DNA of 64,000 nt from Pyrenochaeta sp. MPI-SDFR-AT-0127 (lineage: Eukaryota; Ascomycota; Dothideomycetes; Pleosporales; Cucurbitariaceae). The stretch is taken from assembly GCA_020747015.1 (NCBI GenBank), contig JAGTJM010000085.1, positions 55,414 through 119,413 on the forward strand, written 5' to 3'. Below, piece by piece: positions 11,258 to 22,816 of the stretch. The position numbers and the translations under genes were made by a program. The notes beneath the pieces are model-generated. The model did no database searches. It was not told the origin of the DNA and saw only the letters and a program-made list of their open reading frames with translations. Numbering within the stretch: the stretch's first letter is position 1; each line of letters opens with the position of its first letter.

Positions 11258-12304
11258 CTACTCCCATTGCAACTGGCGCCTCCTCTCTCTTGCAGGCCCC
11301 TTCACCTCAGCCTCATGCCATGTCAGCAACTTTGATCCCTCTCGCAGCAACTCCTCAAGCTCAATCCTTCTCACCACAGCGCCCCCAGTGCGTATCTCCA
11401 TCTTGCCCACATGCGCAAGGATATCGCCGACCTCATACAGCCACTTTTTTTGCCTGTACATGGACTTGACCTTGTTACCCGGCGGATTGTCGTAGAAGAA
11501 GTACTTGCAGATATGCTCGCCCAGCTCTTGTACGAACGAGTCCATGTCCTTTTCTGGCCTGTACCATGCCTCAGGGCCTGCATACGGTACGCCCGATGGA
11601 TCCAAAGGCACAGCATCCACGTTGATATGGAGCTCCGCAATCGTACGCAGAAATCCAGGCCCCAACCCCCTGGCTTGACCACTCCCATTCTGGCTGGACA
11701 GAGGAACAGGAGCATCCAGAACGCCCACCAACATCTTCCTCAACAAGTACGACGCCGCGTCCTGTACCTCTGATGCCACCCTTGCCTGTGCCCAGTTATC
11801 TCTGGCCCATACAGTTTGCATGGTGCACGGCAAAGGAACAAGAACCCCCCATCGTTGCCCCCCTGTACTTCGAGCAGTGCGGAACCTGCCCACATTGACT
11901 GCCTGCACTCGCACATTGACCTGCATCCGGACCTTTTCCCACTTCCTCTTCAACGGTGCCTTGAGCCACGTGCACTGCACACTTCCGTGCTCCGTCATGA
12001 CCATGTCCAGTACTATGGGTATGTCTAGGGCTGCCACTCGCTGCGACGTCTCGGCATGCATCTGTCTGCAGGTGTATAGTAGTGGTATGGTGTGCTGCAT
12101 CCGCTGGAACCCCTTGACCGTATCTCGGCAATGCCCAGACCCCTTCAAGTGCTTACTCGATTTTCCATTGGTCTGGGTTCCTTTGGGTGCATGAGTTTCA
12201 GAGAGCAGCACGTCATCGACAATGAGGTCACGTAGCTCTCGAGGGAGTCCAAGCAGGGTTGCGTTGCTCTTGGTGAGCTGATCCACATCGAGGTTGTCTG
12301 CCAT
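11258..12304 (-). CDS. Unknown protein with N-terminal LPRELRD (F-box-like) motif, copy 1
   Basis: One exon, 348 residues. The N-terminus LLGLPRELRDLIVDDVL resembles the F-box-like/2EXR start found in many fungal proteins of unknown role, followed by PLLYTCRQMHAET, the second conserved block of that group. The rest is an alpha/beta mixture ending in a basic helix (ARERRRQLQ). I chose the ATG at 12304, not the longer open frame to 12454, because a TATA-like element sits about 47 bases upstream of it. The next gene to the right has the same orientation, layout and motifs, so the two look like an ancient tandem duplication. F-box-like proteins may recruit SCF ubiquitin ligases, but no partner can be named from sequence. 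Confidence 0.7.
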   Translation of the reverse strand: MADNLDVDQLTKSNATLLGLPRELRDLIVDDVLLSETHAPKGTQTNGKSSKHLKGSGHCRDTVKGFQRMQHTIPLLYTCRQMHAETSQRVAALDIPIVLDMVMTEHGSVQCTWLKAPLKRKWEKVRMQVNVRVQAVNVGRFRTARSTGGQRWGVLVPLPCTMQTVWARDNWAQARVASEVQDAASYLLRKMLVGVLDAPVPLSSQNGSGQARGLGPGFLRTIAELHINVDAVPLDPSGVPYAGPEAWYRPEKDMDSFVQELGEHICKYFFYDNPPGNKVKSMYRQKKWLYEVGDILAHVGKMEIRTGGAVVRRIELEELLREGSKLLTWHEAEVKGPARERRRQLQWE

Positions 12305-12350
12305 GTTAGTTGTGGTTGAAAATCTCTCGACTTGACCTGAGGAGCTCAAG

Positions 12351-12356
12351 TATATA
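12351..12356 (-). promoter_or_regulatory. TATA-like element for the 11258-12304 gene
   Basis: TATATA on the minus strand within CCTTATATACTTGAG, about 47 bases before the chosen ATG. This spacing would give a short 5' UTR and argues against the longer N-terminus. Confidence 0.4.
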
Positions 12357-12579
12357 AGGAGCGAGGGAGAAGACAGGGGCAAGGTGAATGATTCCAAGGC
12401 ATTTCCAATATACCGGAAGCAATTGAGTACCTGTATCAACCAACACCCTAGCAACCGGTGTGAACGGACATTCTAATCAAACATAGTTGCAAGTACCAAT
12501 ACCTTCCTCGCCTGCTATTGGCACTAGTATGCACGATCCATTCACGCACCTTCTCAACAAATACTTGACTCCACCACAC

Positions 12580-13332
12580 TCACGCTGGATTCGGGAAATA
12601 TACAATCTCGATCCGATGCTTCAGATCAAAACACGTTTTTCGCGTCCCCATCTCCCCCTGGGTCTGCAACACAACCTCCTCAACACGCCCGTACGCTGCA
12701 TTCCTCTCATCCAAATGCTCTGCCCTCTCATGTGCTTCTTTGCATAACTTTTCTACAATCGTACTTTTCACGGCTGTCTCGCCCGTCACGTACCTACACT
12801 GCGGCAATAACACAAACTCAAGGACTTGCTGTGCAACCAGAAACTTGAGGCTTGCCATTGACCTATCAAGGTGGTGCATTTCCAAATGGAGAGTACCGAT
12901 ACGCCGCGTCCCCCGTGCAGTAATACTATCGACCAAACACTGCAGAATACCCACCAATGATTCTGTGACAATTCTGTGATCCTTGGGAAAGTTGAGGCCC
13001 TCGAACGGATAGTATGTATGGATTTCCAGCTTTGACAGCGTCCCGTCTTCTCCCTTGGGAATGTACGGGATTAGCCAGCGACCCTCGATCGGCATGTCGG
13101 GTACGAGGCGTAATTTGAGCGTTGGGGGAAGTAAGCGTGCGAGACTCCATTTCGTTTCCGCGCGGAGTTGGTGACATGTCGCAAGAAGGGGAATTTCGAG
13201 ATCCGTGGAAATAAGGTCTGTGTCGCTTTCACAGCTCGACAAGTGCTGCATTGCAAGCGTTTTATGATCGTGCAACACTTCTTTGATGATTTGATCGCGC
13301 AACTCCCTCGGAAGCGACAAAAGTGCGAACAT
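12580..13332 (-). CDS. Unknown protein with N-terminal LPRELRD (F-box-like) motif, copy 2
   Basis: One exon, 250 residues from the ATG at 13332. It begins MFALLSLPRELRDQIIKEVL and has a second block PLLATCHQLRAETKW, both aligning by eye with copy 1 (LLGLPRELRD; PLLYTCRQMHAET). The middle reads GTLSKLEIHTYYPFEG and GTRRIGTLHLEMHH, suggesting beta strands. The frame is open further upstream to 13533, but that part is low in conserved features and includes a hydrophobic run; an in-frame ATG at 13380 would add 16 residues. Function unknown; it is likely a paralogue of the neighbour. Confidence 0.65.
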   Translation of the reverse strand: MFALLSLPRELRDQIIKEVLHDHKTLAMQHLSSCESDTDLISTDLEIPLLATCHQLRAETKWSLARLLPPTLKLRLVPDMPIEGRWLIPYIPKGEDGTLSKLEIHTYYPFEGLNFPKDHRIVTESLVGILQCLVDSITARGTRRIGTLHLEMHHLDRSMASLKFLVAQQVLEFVLLPQCRYVTGETAVKSTIVEKLCKEAHERAEHLDERNAAYGRVEEVVLQTQGEMGTRKTCFDLKHRIEIVYFPNPA

Positions 13333-14184
13333 CTTTGAGTGCCGTGGATTTATCTTTGCTGAAGTGTATCGTCTTTGCATGGAGGGCTGTACAGATTTCA
13401 GAGTCAGGTGGTGGTGACGTACACGTTGAGTCAATATAAGGGAGTCAAATAGAGCACATAAACAAAGAAAGTCTTCCCAACGCACAAAGAATCTTTTCAA
13501 CTTTTTGTTGTTTGGACAAAGAATATCAACCATGGTTCGGCTGCATCCTCATTCTCAAGAAAGTAACCATGGATACTATCACACTTACAAAGGACTGCAA
13601 TCAATGGGTGTCAAACGCATACGATGCAGTCGTCTGATCGTCTTTCGTTGACTACATCCGCTCAACAATTCGTTGAGAAAATCAAGGACCTATTCTGTAT
13701 TTCCTCGTACTCGTTCGAGTATTCTGTCTACCTCTATCGACCGTTCGAGGTGACCGTTCGGTGCCATACTTGGCTGTGAGATGAAAAAGTGGGACTCAGT
13801 CAGCAGTACCAAGTGAGTACAAAAGGAAAGTACCAGTCCATGGGAGAATAAAAATGATTTGCTTCTGCGAAATACAACTACATTGACATGTAATTAAACA
13901 GACAAGTGGCAATCCAGGAACTTGATCTGGTTGACTTTAGGGTATCCCGGATGGGTGAGCAACGACTTGATACACAAATTGTGCGAGTAAGTCACGCAAA
14001 TAACCCGCGAGCAACCCGAAATATGGTAATACCGTCTATGGTGGACGCAACTATGTCGCTGCCCGCGCTGTACTACGGAGAAGACGGGCTGCACGAGCAC
14101 TTCCCAAGCAAATATAATCTGTTATATATAAGTACAAAGGCTTCGCCATGTAATCATTTCCTTGTAGATAACCAATTGATACCG
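13333..14184. other. Intergenic, no gene seen
   Basis: This holds the promoter of the leftward LPRELRD gene and the 3' flank of the next leftward gene. A TATA-like stretch (TTATATTGAC on the minus strand, near 13431-13441) lies about 100 bases before the ATG at 13332. Confidence 0.5.
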
Positions 14185-15009
14185 CTAGAATCGAACAAGT
14201 TCATCAGGATCCCGGAAGTAAGTCTCAATGTCTCCTGAGTCCGTCTCTTTAAATACGCCCAATAGCATCACGGGTGAGAACTTCAACCAGCCATTCCACT
14301 CAGTCCTCCGACCAGTACCACCTCGGCCCTGTGCTGCAAGGACTATGGGTTCCTTCATGGTTGCGTACTCCTTGCTTAGCAGCTTAACGAATACCTTGCT
14401 GGCGTTGCGCCTGAGGTTCCAAGGAGCCGCACCTTCTGGCGGCGTAGGACCAATTATTTCAGGCCCGTTCTCGATGCTTTGGAGCGATTCATCGTCAATG
14501 ACCAGACACCAGCTATACTTGGGACCGCATTTGTAATCGTCATCAGCAGGTTCGTGTTGGAGCTCATGAAAACTCTCCAGGTCAGTAACGACAGCATAGT
14601 GTTGGCGGAAATGAGTACAGACGTCGGCAAGAGAGGCGCCAGGAAGATAAGCAGCGGGCTGGAGGCGCAAAGTGTCAATGAACTGTTGATTGAAGGGCGG
14701 TGGCTGCTCATATCGTAGGGTATCGGCAGCGTGGGCGTGCAGCTTGCTCAGCACGGACTGGAAGCTGATGTTGTCTACCAAACACACAGCCTTCAAAAAA
14801 TAGTCTCTTAAATCGCATGATTATGTCTCACCCGCTACCTCCTGAGTCTTATCCTCATCACTATCCTTGTCTACGTCTCCCTGCCCTTGCGGGCGCGTGT
14901 AGGTGCCGTAGACGTAGAAGCCCCAAGTTGGGTCGACCGAATTTTGGATCTTCTGTAAGAATCGCTCGCATTGGAGCCTTTCGTGAGCCTCCCAGCTAAG
15001 CGACGTCAT
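14185..15009 (-). CDS. Conserved fungal protein of unknown function
   Basis: Exons 15009-14832 and 14774-14185 with a 57-base GTGAGA...TAG intron; 255 residues. An alternative splice (donor GTAGCG, acceptor TTTGAAG) also keeps the frame and would change about four residues. The first exon starts MTSLSWEAHERLQCERF and contains WGFYVYGTY followed by an acidic stretch with Asp/Glu/Lys. The second exon includes KYSWCLVIDDESLQSIE and a C-terminal WNGWLKFSPVMLLGVF block ending in YFRDPDELVRF. No catalytic motif or membrane segment is evident. I do not recognise a named family. Confidence 0.7.
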
Positions 15010-17406
15010 GCTATGTCGTCCGGTGTTGCGCTTCGGAATGATCGTTGTGGATGGTTAAGAATTGATTAGGGCGACAACCACTACTGCGTGAAGTCAAGAT
15101 TACACCCTTCAGGTCACGTGCACATCATGTTCCACCTTCCGTCTTCAGAACAAGGGTCGCTGTAGGATTTTTATTGCAAACATTATCCGTCGACCTGGAG
15201 CAACGACTTCCGCTTAATTATTGCCGAATTGCACCTTACTAACTAGCAACGGGCATCCATAGAAACGTATTAGGAATAGCTCCATAACTTTAGGGCTAAT
15301 TTGAGGTTCTTACACAAACGAACTCAAGTTAGTTTTAAATAGACTGCGCTTGCAACACATCCCATGGTAGTTCTTGCAAGTAGGTGAACTGTCTATACAT
15401 TATTTGAAGCGCAGATTGTCCATGAGTTCTCCCTATCGTGGCGCTGGACTGACTGGTTGAATTACGCAGCATTTTCAGCAAAGACCCCATAAGCTAGTTG
15501 CTATCTCACGTGTAAAAGGAAGTGTAATCAATGCCGCCGAATGCACGCCGACGCGATTGTCTACACATTCTTGTCATGGCATTCACTCTCACGCGAAATT
15601 GAGGAAATTAATTGTTAGGATCGATTCATCATTTAGTAGTATGGTTGGGTATATACCCACCTTCATCAATCGTTCAAGTCGAACAATCAACCCCATAATT
15701 TGCCTAGAAGAAAGTAGCGGGATGTATTCAGTAGCAACATATCCGTAAAGGAAGACCCTCACGGGCATAATAAATCTATACTTTTCCAATTATGGTTCTA
15801 GACGTGAGGAAAAACTAACGCGTGGGCAATACGTAATGTACTTGTGAGTAATATTATGATAGTGGATCCATGGTTAGAGTAGCGCACTAATGAGCAATTG
15901 CATGGGAATGGTTACAAATGCAGAGGTATACCGGAATAGTTACAATGACTAAGTTAAGTTACCGACCCGATTGACATTTTGGCTAGAAGCGTGAATTTTC
16001 TGATCTAGTTAATGGGTAAACATGCTCAAGCATGACCGATATCACAACACCAACTGTTTCCACAATTGTGCGGATGCAAAAAGAGGCTGTCGATACAGTG
16101 GCATAATGCTAATTTCGAACATTAGCATGAGAACGAGAGTTGAGATATCAAATGGAGCACATTATTGCTGGCATGTGTACAGATGGATAGAATTACATGT
16201 TCGAGTTAGCGTCTAGATATACAGTAACCAGCTCCTTATATTAGCAATGAAGTCTTAACGATTTAAGAGAATCGCTATAGGTCAACCTCCACGGGCTCGG
16301 GGCAGGAAAGATGTTCAAAGATAGCAAGGGATCAGTTCAGTGGAGTAGGATTGCGATGGCTATGCTTGGATTGAGTTAGAAACCAGGCTGAATTTCAGCC
16401 TCGCATTGAAATCTTACCTCGCGTTCGTCCGCGGGCACATTGTTAGGAAGGTTTGGTCGTTACGTCGCTTCCACGTAGGCGAATACTATTTGAGTTTGCT
16501 GAAAGACATATTAGAGGCTGATTATTTTCCTGGTAGATGTGAGACACATTTGTATTTAAATGGTGGTGGCGTCGGTTAGGATAGAGGAGGATGCGATGAC
16601 TGATGACATGTATGGTTCTGACTGGCTATAAGTTCTCTTGGTAGTGGAACACGACATATCGCCTTTGCCTGAGGTAGTTTAGGTGATGTTGATCGTCGCA
16701 GTCCTGCCATGACCATATGAATATCTGCCCGCCTGGAGGTTACGCACAGTTCTCTTACGATGCCATGTCTGGAAATTAAGTCTAGAACACAGTGAAGAAG
16801 TGAGCCAAAATGAGGGAATCAAAAGCATCATGTGTTATTAGAAGATGACTATCACCTTTTGTCAATCTTGACGCCTTCAGCCTCAGCACACATTGCGTTA
16901 TCACATGCTTTACCAAGGCTGGCTTGATCTCAGCCTTCTCGTCTTACACACCTCAGCACAATTCAGTATGATGTCTCAGTTTTCCCTGCGATCAATCTTC
17001 GTGTTCATATGCGAGTAAGACCAATTCCAGCGCAGCAACAACAGATGATAGGGCTCAGAAAGTATTGCCCCTATCACTCAATCGCCGGATCAAGAAGGTG
17101 TTTATCACTCCTCGACTGCACCAACCTGTGCGCAGGTGGCCTGATCTTGCTTTGTCTCCAGTCGAGCTCATGTATTGGTTAGGCAGTGCATCGTGGAGTC
17201 TGGGCGGTAGCAGCTGAGTAGCCATTTTGCTGTCCAGATGTACAATTTGATGTGTAGCAACCTTTCCCAACTGTAGCAAATATGGAATGTGAGCCCTGCC
17301 CATATCTAATAGCTTCTGTGCCTGCTGGTCTCACTACTTCAAACCCTCGTGCCTTGTAAAGCGAAAATTCTCATCCCATCACTTGTACCTTGCGTAGTGT
17401 TATCAA
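15010..17406. other. Gene desert, 2.4 kb
   Basis: This is visibly AT-richer than the flanking genes, with frequent stop codons in all frames. The only ORFs are about 60 codons with no motif. I see no terminal inverted repeats or transposase fragments. Confidence 0.6.
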
Positions 17407-18572
17407 ATGGCTCAAGTAGTCCTTGAACTGGTTAGCTTTGCTACTAGCGTTGGGTTGGGAATTGCTCAAATCCTCATACCAAGTGATAGCGGCGCCGCAA
17501 TTGACCAACTAGCACTTGGTAATTCGCGCGTGCGACTCGGTTTCGGCTTCAACCCCAACCGCAAGGTTATCAACGATACCATGGGTGGGAGAGTTCCATC
17601 TATTAGAGTGTATAACGACCACGCGAAAAGAATCGGGATGGCATCAAGCCCCATAGACTCCATTGCCGTGGCCGGCCAGTGGATTGATATAACCGTGGTA
17701 CAGGACGTTAAGTTCCAGCAACCCACTTTCTTGGAGGTTGATGCAATGGATAAAGATCTGGTCTGCTTGGCATATATTGGACAAACGTGGTCAGACGGAA
17801 CGAAATTAGGATGGCTCGGAGATATTGGGCGCTTTTGCGGAACGGCCTGGCATCATTCTGCTCTTTATGTCTCAAAGGCAGATGGTGGACTATACACGGT
17901 GAGTGCAATTATACTGGCAAACTTCTTTTTGCAAAAAGGCACCAGCTAAGGGAACTATAGCCTTCCTGTACATGGGTAGGGCACGGTACCTTCAACTTGG
18001 ACGGGGAGAAAATCATGAATAACGTCACAGCGATACAGATGCACATGACAGATTTTGGCAAACAATCTGATTCAGGTGCTTTTTCTGTCCCTGCCGACGC
18101 ATCATCACTCTGCCGACCGCCTGCTATGACGTTCGGGGCGGAGTTCGGAAATAAGTCGAGGTTTAATTCTCCCGGAAGTCACCTCCGTCCCACCGTTCTC
18201 CTTACAATGTTTGAATTCTTCGGCATGATCGTTGGCGCAAAAGCCTCCGCTCTAAAATATGTTCAGGGATTTAACAATCCACCACAAATTAAAGCCGCAT
18301 TTGGGGGAGCCTTGATCAGTAGCCACCACGCACAGCACGGCGGACGAGCCCTTTGCGCGGATTCATCTTCTGTGGGGCCTGATTTCGTGTCTTTCAGTGA
18401 AAGCACATTCTGTGACATGGAGACAAAAACGCTGTGGCCGCTTTGCAACAGTGACAATGGACTTCGGCGGGGCTGTTTCGATTGGCATACTAAGACTCTG
18501 ACTATGAACTGGTTTGGGAAGAGAACATTGAAATATCGCGAAGTCATCGAGTGGGGCGTTGAAAGACTTTGA
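17407..18572 (+). CDS. Secreted-like orphan protein
   Basis: Exons 17407-17898 and 17961-18572 with a 62-base GTGAGT...TATAG intron; 367 residues. The N-terminus is hydrophobic (LVSFATSVGLGIAQILI), which could be a signal peptide or an anchor; it has no Lys/Arg before it, which is unusual for a signal peptide. Later blocks include GWLGDIGRFCGTAWHHS, a single intron just before PSCTWVGHG, and a C-terminal part with several Cys (ALCADSS, TFCDMET, PLCNSD, RGCFDWH), compatible with disulfides in an extracellular protein. No catalytic motif is recognised. It stands alone between two gene-poor stretches of over 2 kb each, a setting often seen for host-interaction genes, but that is inference only. 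Confidence 0.65.
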
Positions 18573-20814
18573 CTTTAACGTATGGCGGATTCTGTTCATG
18601 TACTCTGGATGTTGCGATGTAGTGAACGATAGTCAGTAATACAAATTACCTAGTACTCATAAATTGCGATGTATCATAATCCACCTAGGGAATAGTAACT
18701 TCGAATGAGGGCAAATAATCTCAGCAGCCAAAGACTATATCTCTAGCCCGTGAATTATCTGTAAGAGGGCTAGAAATCTACATCACAAAATCTAGAGAAC
18801 ACAAAAGCAGAGCTCGAATGAACTTATCTGGGCGAACACGTTTTGGGGAAAACTTTTGAGACCAATCATATAGCACATTGAGTCATTCAGGTCTTGGTTC
18901 TATAGAAAGATGGATATTCTGGAGCATCAAATCATGGCTATCGTATTCCATCTTCTTTCAGCAATCGTTGAGATTGATTCCACAAACAAAACCACCAACC
19001 GCATATCCAGCACGACCATATTTTCTTCACGGATCCCGATACCATGTATCAAACTGGTTGTGACATAATAAACAAAGATAATGGTACTAGCTTCAGATCC
19101 AAAACTCTACGAGGTTGCTGATTACGTTACTGGACTTTCTGCTTTGGGTGTATCCATACTCGCGACACTAGCTCATTTCCCTTTGATGTATTTTATTTGT
19201 TTAGCTTATTAAGAGCTCAAATTCAGAGAGAACAAGCCCACAACTTTGCCGAAAAGCAAGTTGACAGCAAGTCACCTGCTTAGCAGTCCAAAAACATATC
19301 GCATGATCAATTCTCAGCGCAGCAGGCCAAGACTTTAAACAATGTTGATTGTAACTCACAGTGCGCACACCTCATGCTTAAATAATGGTTTCACCGTATC
19401 CCTGGTAGTAATCACGAAGTAGCACGACATCCATCACCACGGCGGCCCGCACGCGTCTCATTATGTAGTGAGCGGCATGTGACAGGTGGGGAAGGCCCAT
19501 GCCGTGCATGTCTGACCACCGCGTGCGCTGTGGAACATGATACAAAGTGGTGACTCGCAAAACGAAACATGATCTTATTGCGCGAGGAGGCAACTATGAC
19601 GACACACAGTTCAAGACAAGTGCTCAAGGGTATATGAGACACAGTCGAGCGACATGTCAAGTTATCGAAGAGCAGCAAGTATCGCAGACAGATTCTGAGC
19701 TGCCCTGTTTATCAAGAAAAGAAAAGGTTGGCTTCAGATAAGTCATAGGGTAATTGAATGCTTATATCCTCGGAATGAAAAGTACAAGATGCCCTCTCTT
19801 ATCTTCTATTACATGAGTGTAGCGGACTCTTTGATTATTGTATCACACCACTCATCCTCCCTAACTTGGTTCTGTCCCCCACACTCGTCCTCGGAATGAA
19901 TCTGTTTTGAAATATACCAGACACAATCATACTATGGATTCCATCTCGAGAGTCTCATGTTCGTCTTAATATCATTATGCGGCTCTATTGACTTTTGCTC
20001 GTGAATTTCACAGATCATGATCTCGTCTGCGTTTCGTACGATACTGCTTAAAGCAGTATAGCTGAAATAGAGCTACCTGAGGTAAATTCAACAGTTCTAC
20101 GCCTGCATTTAGTGCGCTCGTCGTAGTTATGTCAAGGGAAGGTATCTTTGATAGCCTGTGAAATCTAAGGGGTCTGATTTCGAAACCACGAGGCGACTTT
20201 CTCAAGCGAAGCATGGTATACTATCGCTATGTCATAATTGTGCCAGTCAGCTATACTCAATTTTGGCCCGGAGAGCCAAAATGCCAGCTCTGTGAAGATA
20301 TATGCGATGGCTAAGATGTCAGGCGACCTGTTTCGATTCCGCTGCTGATGATTTTGGGAGCGCAGAACATCTTTTTATAACCGTGTGGGAGGAGCCTCGA
20401 CTTGTGTTGTAGTCGCCTTCCAGAAAAGAAGCGTGTACTTTTCGTGTTGGCGAACATAATGTGCTCGCCATGAAGCACAATGTTCAAGTGTTTAATCTTT
20501 TTTGTGGCGTACACTTTGGCAGTGAATGAAGGCCAGAGCGTCGGACGGATAAAAGAACCATCTCGAAGCCATGAACTTTCACCGTGTCGTCGCAAGGGGC
20601 TTCATGACTATGGACCGTCATTGCTCAACGAGTAGTTGGGATCGTCAAAATGCCACATTCTCTAGCAAGAAGCCTGTGCCCAATCACGAAGTTCAAGTTC
20701 GCGACACGCCCGGGTCGAAGCAGAATGCGGCTGGCCATATCTAAACAGAAACCCACCACAGCACTCTTCCAAATTACTTTAGAGTTATATTCCGTCCATC
20801 TCGGTTTCTCAAGT
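18573..20814. other. Gene desert, 2.2 kb
   Basis: This is AT-rich sequence with short ORFs on both strands and no conserved motif. The right end is the 3' flank of the leftward rhodopsin-like gene. Confidence 0.6.
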
Positions 20815-22261
20815 CTATGCCGAAATCGTATATGGCGCCTGAGAAGTCGTGATCTTACCACTCGTGGAAGCCTCTGCTTCTGGTGTACTCGGCGATAAAG
20901 TATCTGTTGGCCTGAATTGATTCCACTCCTGGCGATTCTGATACCACTCGCCCATGGTAAGTTCCTCCTGGCTCGAATTTGTGTTTGCCTGCCAGATCTC
21001 CACATGTCGTGTGATTACGCGGCTACTTGTACCACTTTTCTTGACAGCGCCAAGTTCCGTTGATTGAGAAAGACCGCTGCTGTTCTTTGGACTCCCCTCG
21101 ATCTTCGCAGATCGCAGTTGCGCAGCTTGTCGCGCCTTTCTGCTGACTCGCCGGTAAAGATGCCGCGTCGTGGGCAGTATGCTAGCTATCATGTAGATGG
21201 AGGGTTCGACGAGGGCGTAGATCATAGGACCCCCTGAGGCATACCATGTTGGGTCCGAGAAGAGTGGAACGGTGAAGAAGACGGTGAAGCGAAGCGCGCA
21301 TGTTATTATGCCCCTATATCGTATTAACAGCTTTCTTCTTCATCTCGGCGCGACAAGGAAGTAAGTAGGGGTAAGGCCAGTAACTTACAACGAAGCTGCT
21401 AGAAAAGTAAGAAGAAGCCCAATCTTTTCCGATAAAGGTATTCGCAGTTTGACAAGGATCGGCCACGGAATCACCAGCATCGCCACATCCGTGACCAGAC
21501 TTGGAATACTATAGCTCTTATAAAAAAGCATCACGTCTCCACAAGTCCCATCGTTGACATCAACCACCTGGGTCCAGAAGTACCTGAAAGGCCGGCAAAT
21601 CGAAAATGCTAGGATCAAAGAAATGATGCCTTGTAGGATGATAATCACGCCGATGCTAACGATGACGCGGCGGTAACCTGTGACTTCGAAGACTTGGTAG
21701 TATAGAAACAGAGCGGCAAGCTTGCCAAACATGACAGCGGGTGTGTAGGTGAATTCAAGGACTTTGGATAATTGCAGCCAGGTCTGAAATGTGGTCACTG
21801 GAACGGCAGCGACATGATAGCCTACGCCGCCTATCTTAACCATTACTATCGAGCGTTAGTGTCTATGATTCACGCATCGGAATACTCTCTCTTGATGTAA
21901 GCCATCGTGGCTTCGAGTCTGGCCTTTTTCTCTCTCTTCAAGGACTGGGAAATGCTCAAGGCTTCTACGTCGTTTGGCATTATCCAATCATCTCTCTTCA
22001 CCGCACGAATTCTTGTGAGAAGACAACAGGAAAAAACTCACGGATTCCCGTCGCCGCACTCCCCATACAGAGCACATAGCATAACGTATTACATATTAAC
22101 ATGGGCAATCCTACTGCCTTGGGGTTGAAGTATCGGCTCGTGTAGAAGACCAGCAAGAAAAACGTATCAATCACAATGAAGGCGATGCTGACGCGCTGAT
22201 CCAGACCCGGATCATTTGTTTCGGCGAGATACTCTGGTGACCCTGCGCTAGAGCCCGCCAT
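20815..22261 (-). CDS. Fungal rhodopsin-like seven-helix membrane protein
   Basis: Exons 22261-22042, 21845-21389 and 21313-20815; introns of 196 and 75 bases; 391 residues. The order of blocks matches the fungal rhodopsin-domain family (PTH11-related): helix 1 (IAFIVIDTFFLLVFYTSRY), helix 2, the GGVGYHV motif right after the first junction (TGI-LMVKIGG), a Lys-bearing helix (MFGKLAALFLYYQVF), a loop with DGTCGD, a PSLVTDVAMLVIPWP helix, and GIITCALRF and FSDPTWY followed by the last helix. A cytosolic Ser/Thr-rich tail of about 150 residues follows. Such proteins sit in the plasma membrane and are thought to act as receptors. No CFEM domain precedes it. The first intron is about three times longer than any other in this region. 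Confidence 0.82.
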
Positions 22262-22816
22262 GGTGGATAGAAGAGGCGTTCTGAAGGATGAACATGCAAG
22301 GCTGCGCACAACGGACGTCGTACTAGTGGGTGGGGTGAGTAAGGGCGAACAAGATTTTCTTTGATGTCGTGGGCTCGCAAAGATGTTGAAGGATGGATGC
22401 ACGCAGAGGTGCACCGCCAGACGTCCGCGACAAATGCACCCGGCCACGCAATGTGATCGTCCACTTGCACAATCCTACTGTAGGGTTACGGCGCAGCGTT
22501 CAAACTTCTTTCAATCAACTGGCGGCTCCAGCTGGGATGTGACCAACCTTTGCGGCAGGTCCGTTCCGAAGCGGCCTGGGGATCCATGGTGTCGGAGTGG
22601 GTTTCGTGATATTTGGCCGACGTGGCAAGCTGATTTGACGGCGGCACGAGAAGGCGCACGGCATCCCGGCTGCTATCCGTATCCCGTGCGGAGTGGCAGA
22701 CGAATACGGGAAACCTTGCAGGGATGGCGAGGGAGCGGTCAATGATCGACAAAAAAAAGCGCAAACAGCAGGTGGAACAAACGCAGGGAGGCTATCGAAT
22801 CTCTATTATGTGTTGA
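22262..22816. other. Intergenic, no gene seen
   Basis: This contains the promoter and leader of the leftward rhodopsin-like gene and the 3' flank of the leftward hydrolase gene. Overlapping short ORFs are GC-rich artefacts. Confidence 0.5.

Noticed and set aside
15010..17406. Decayed transposon in the gene desert
   Set aside because: The base composition is suggestive, but I could not find terminal repeats, target-site duplications or any transposase or reverse-transcriptase fragment.
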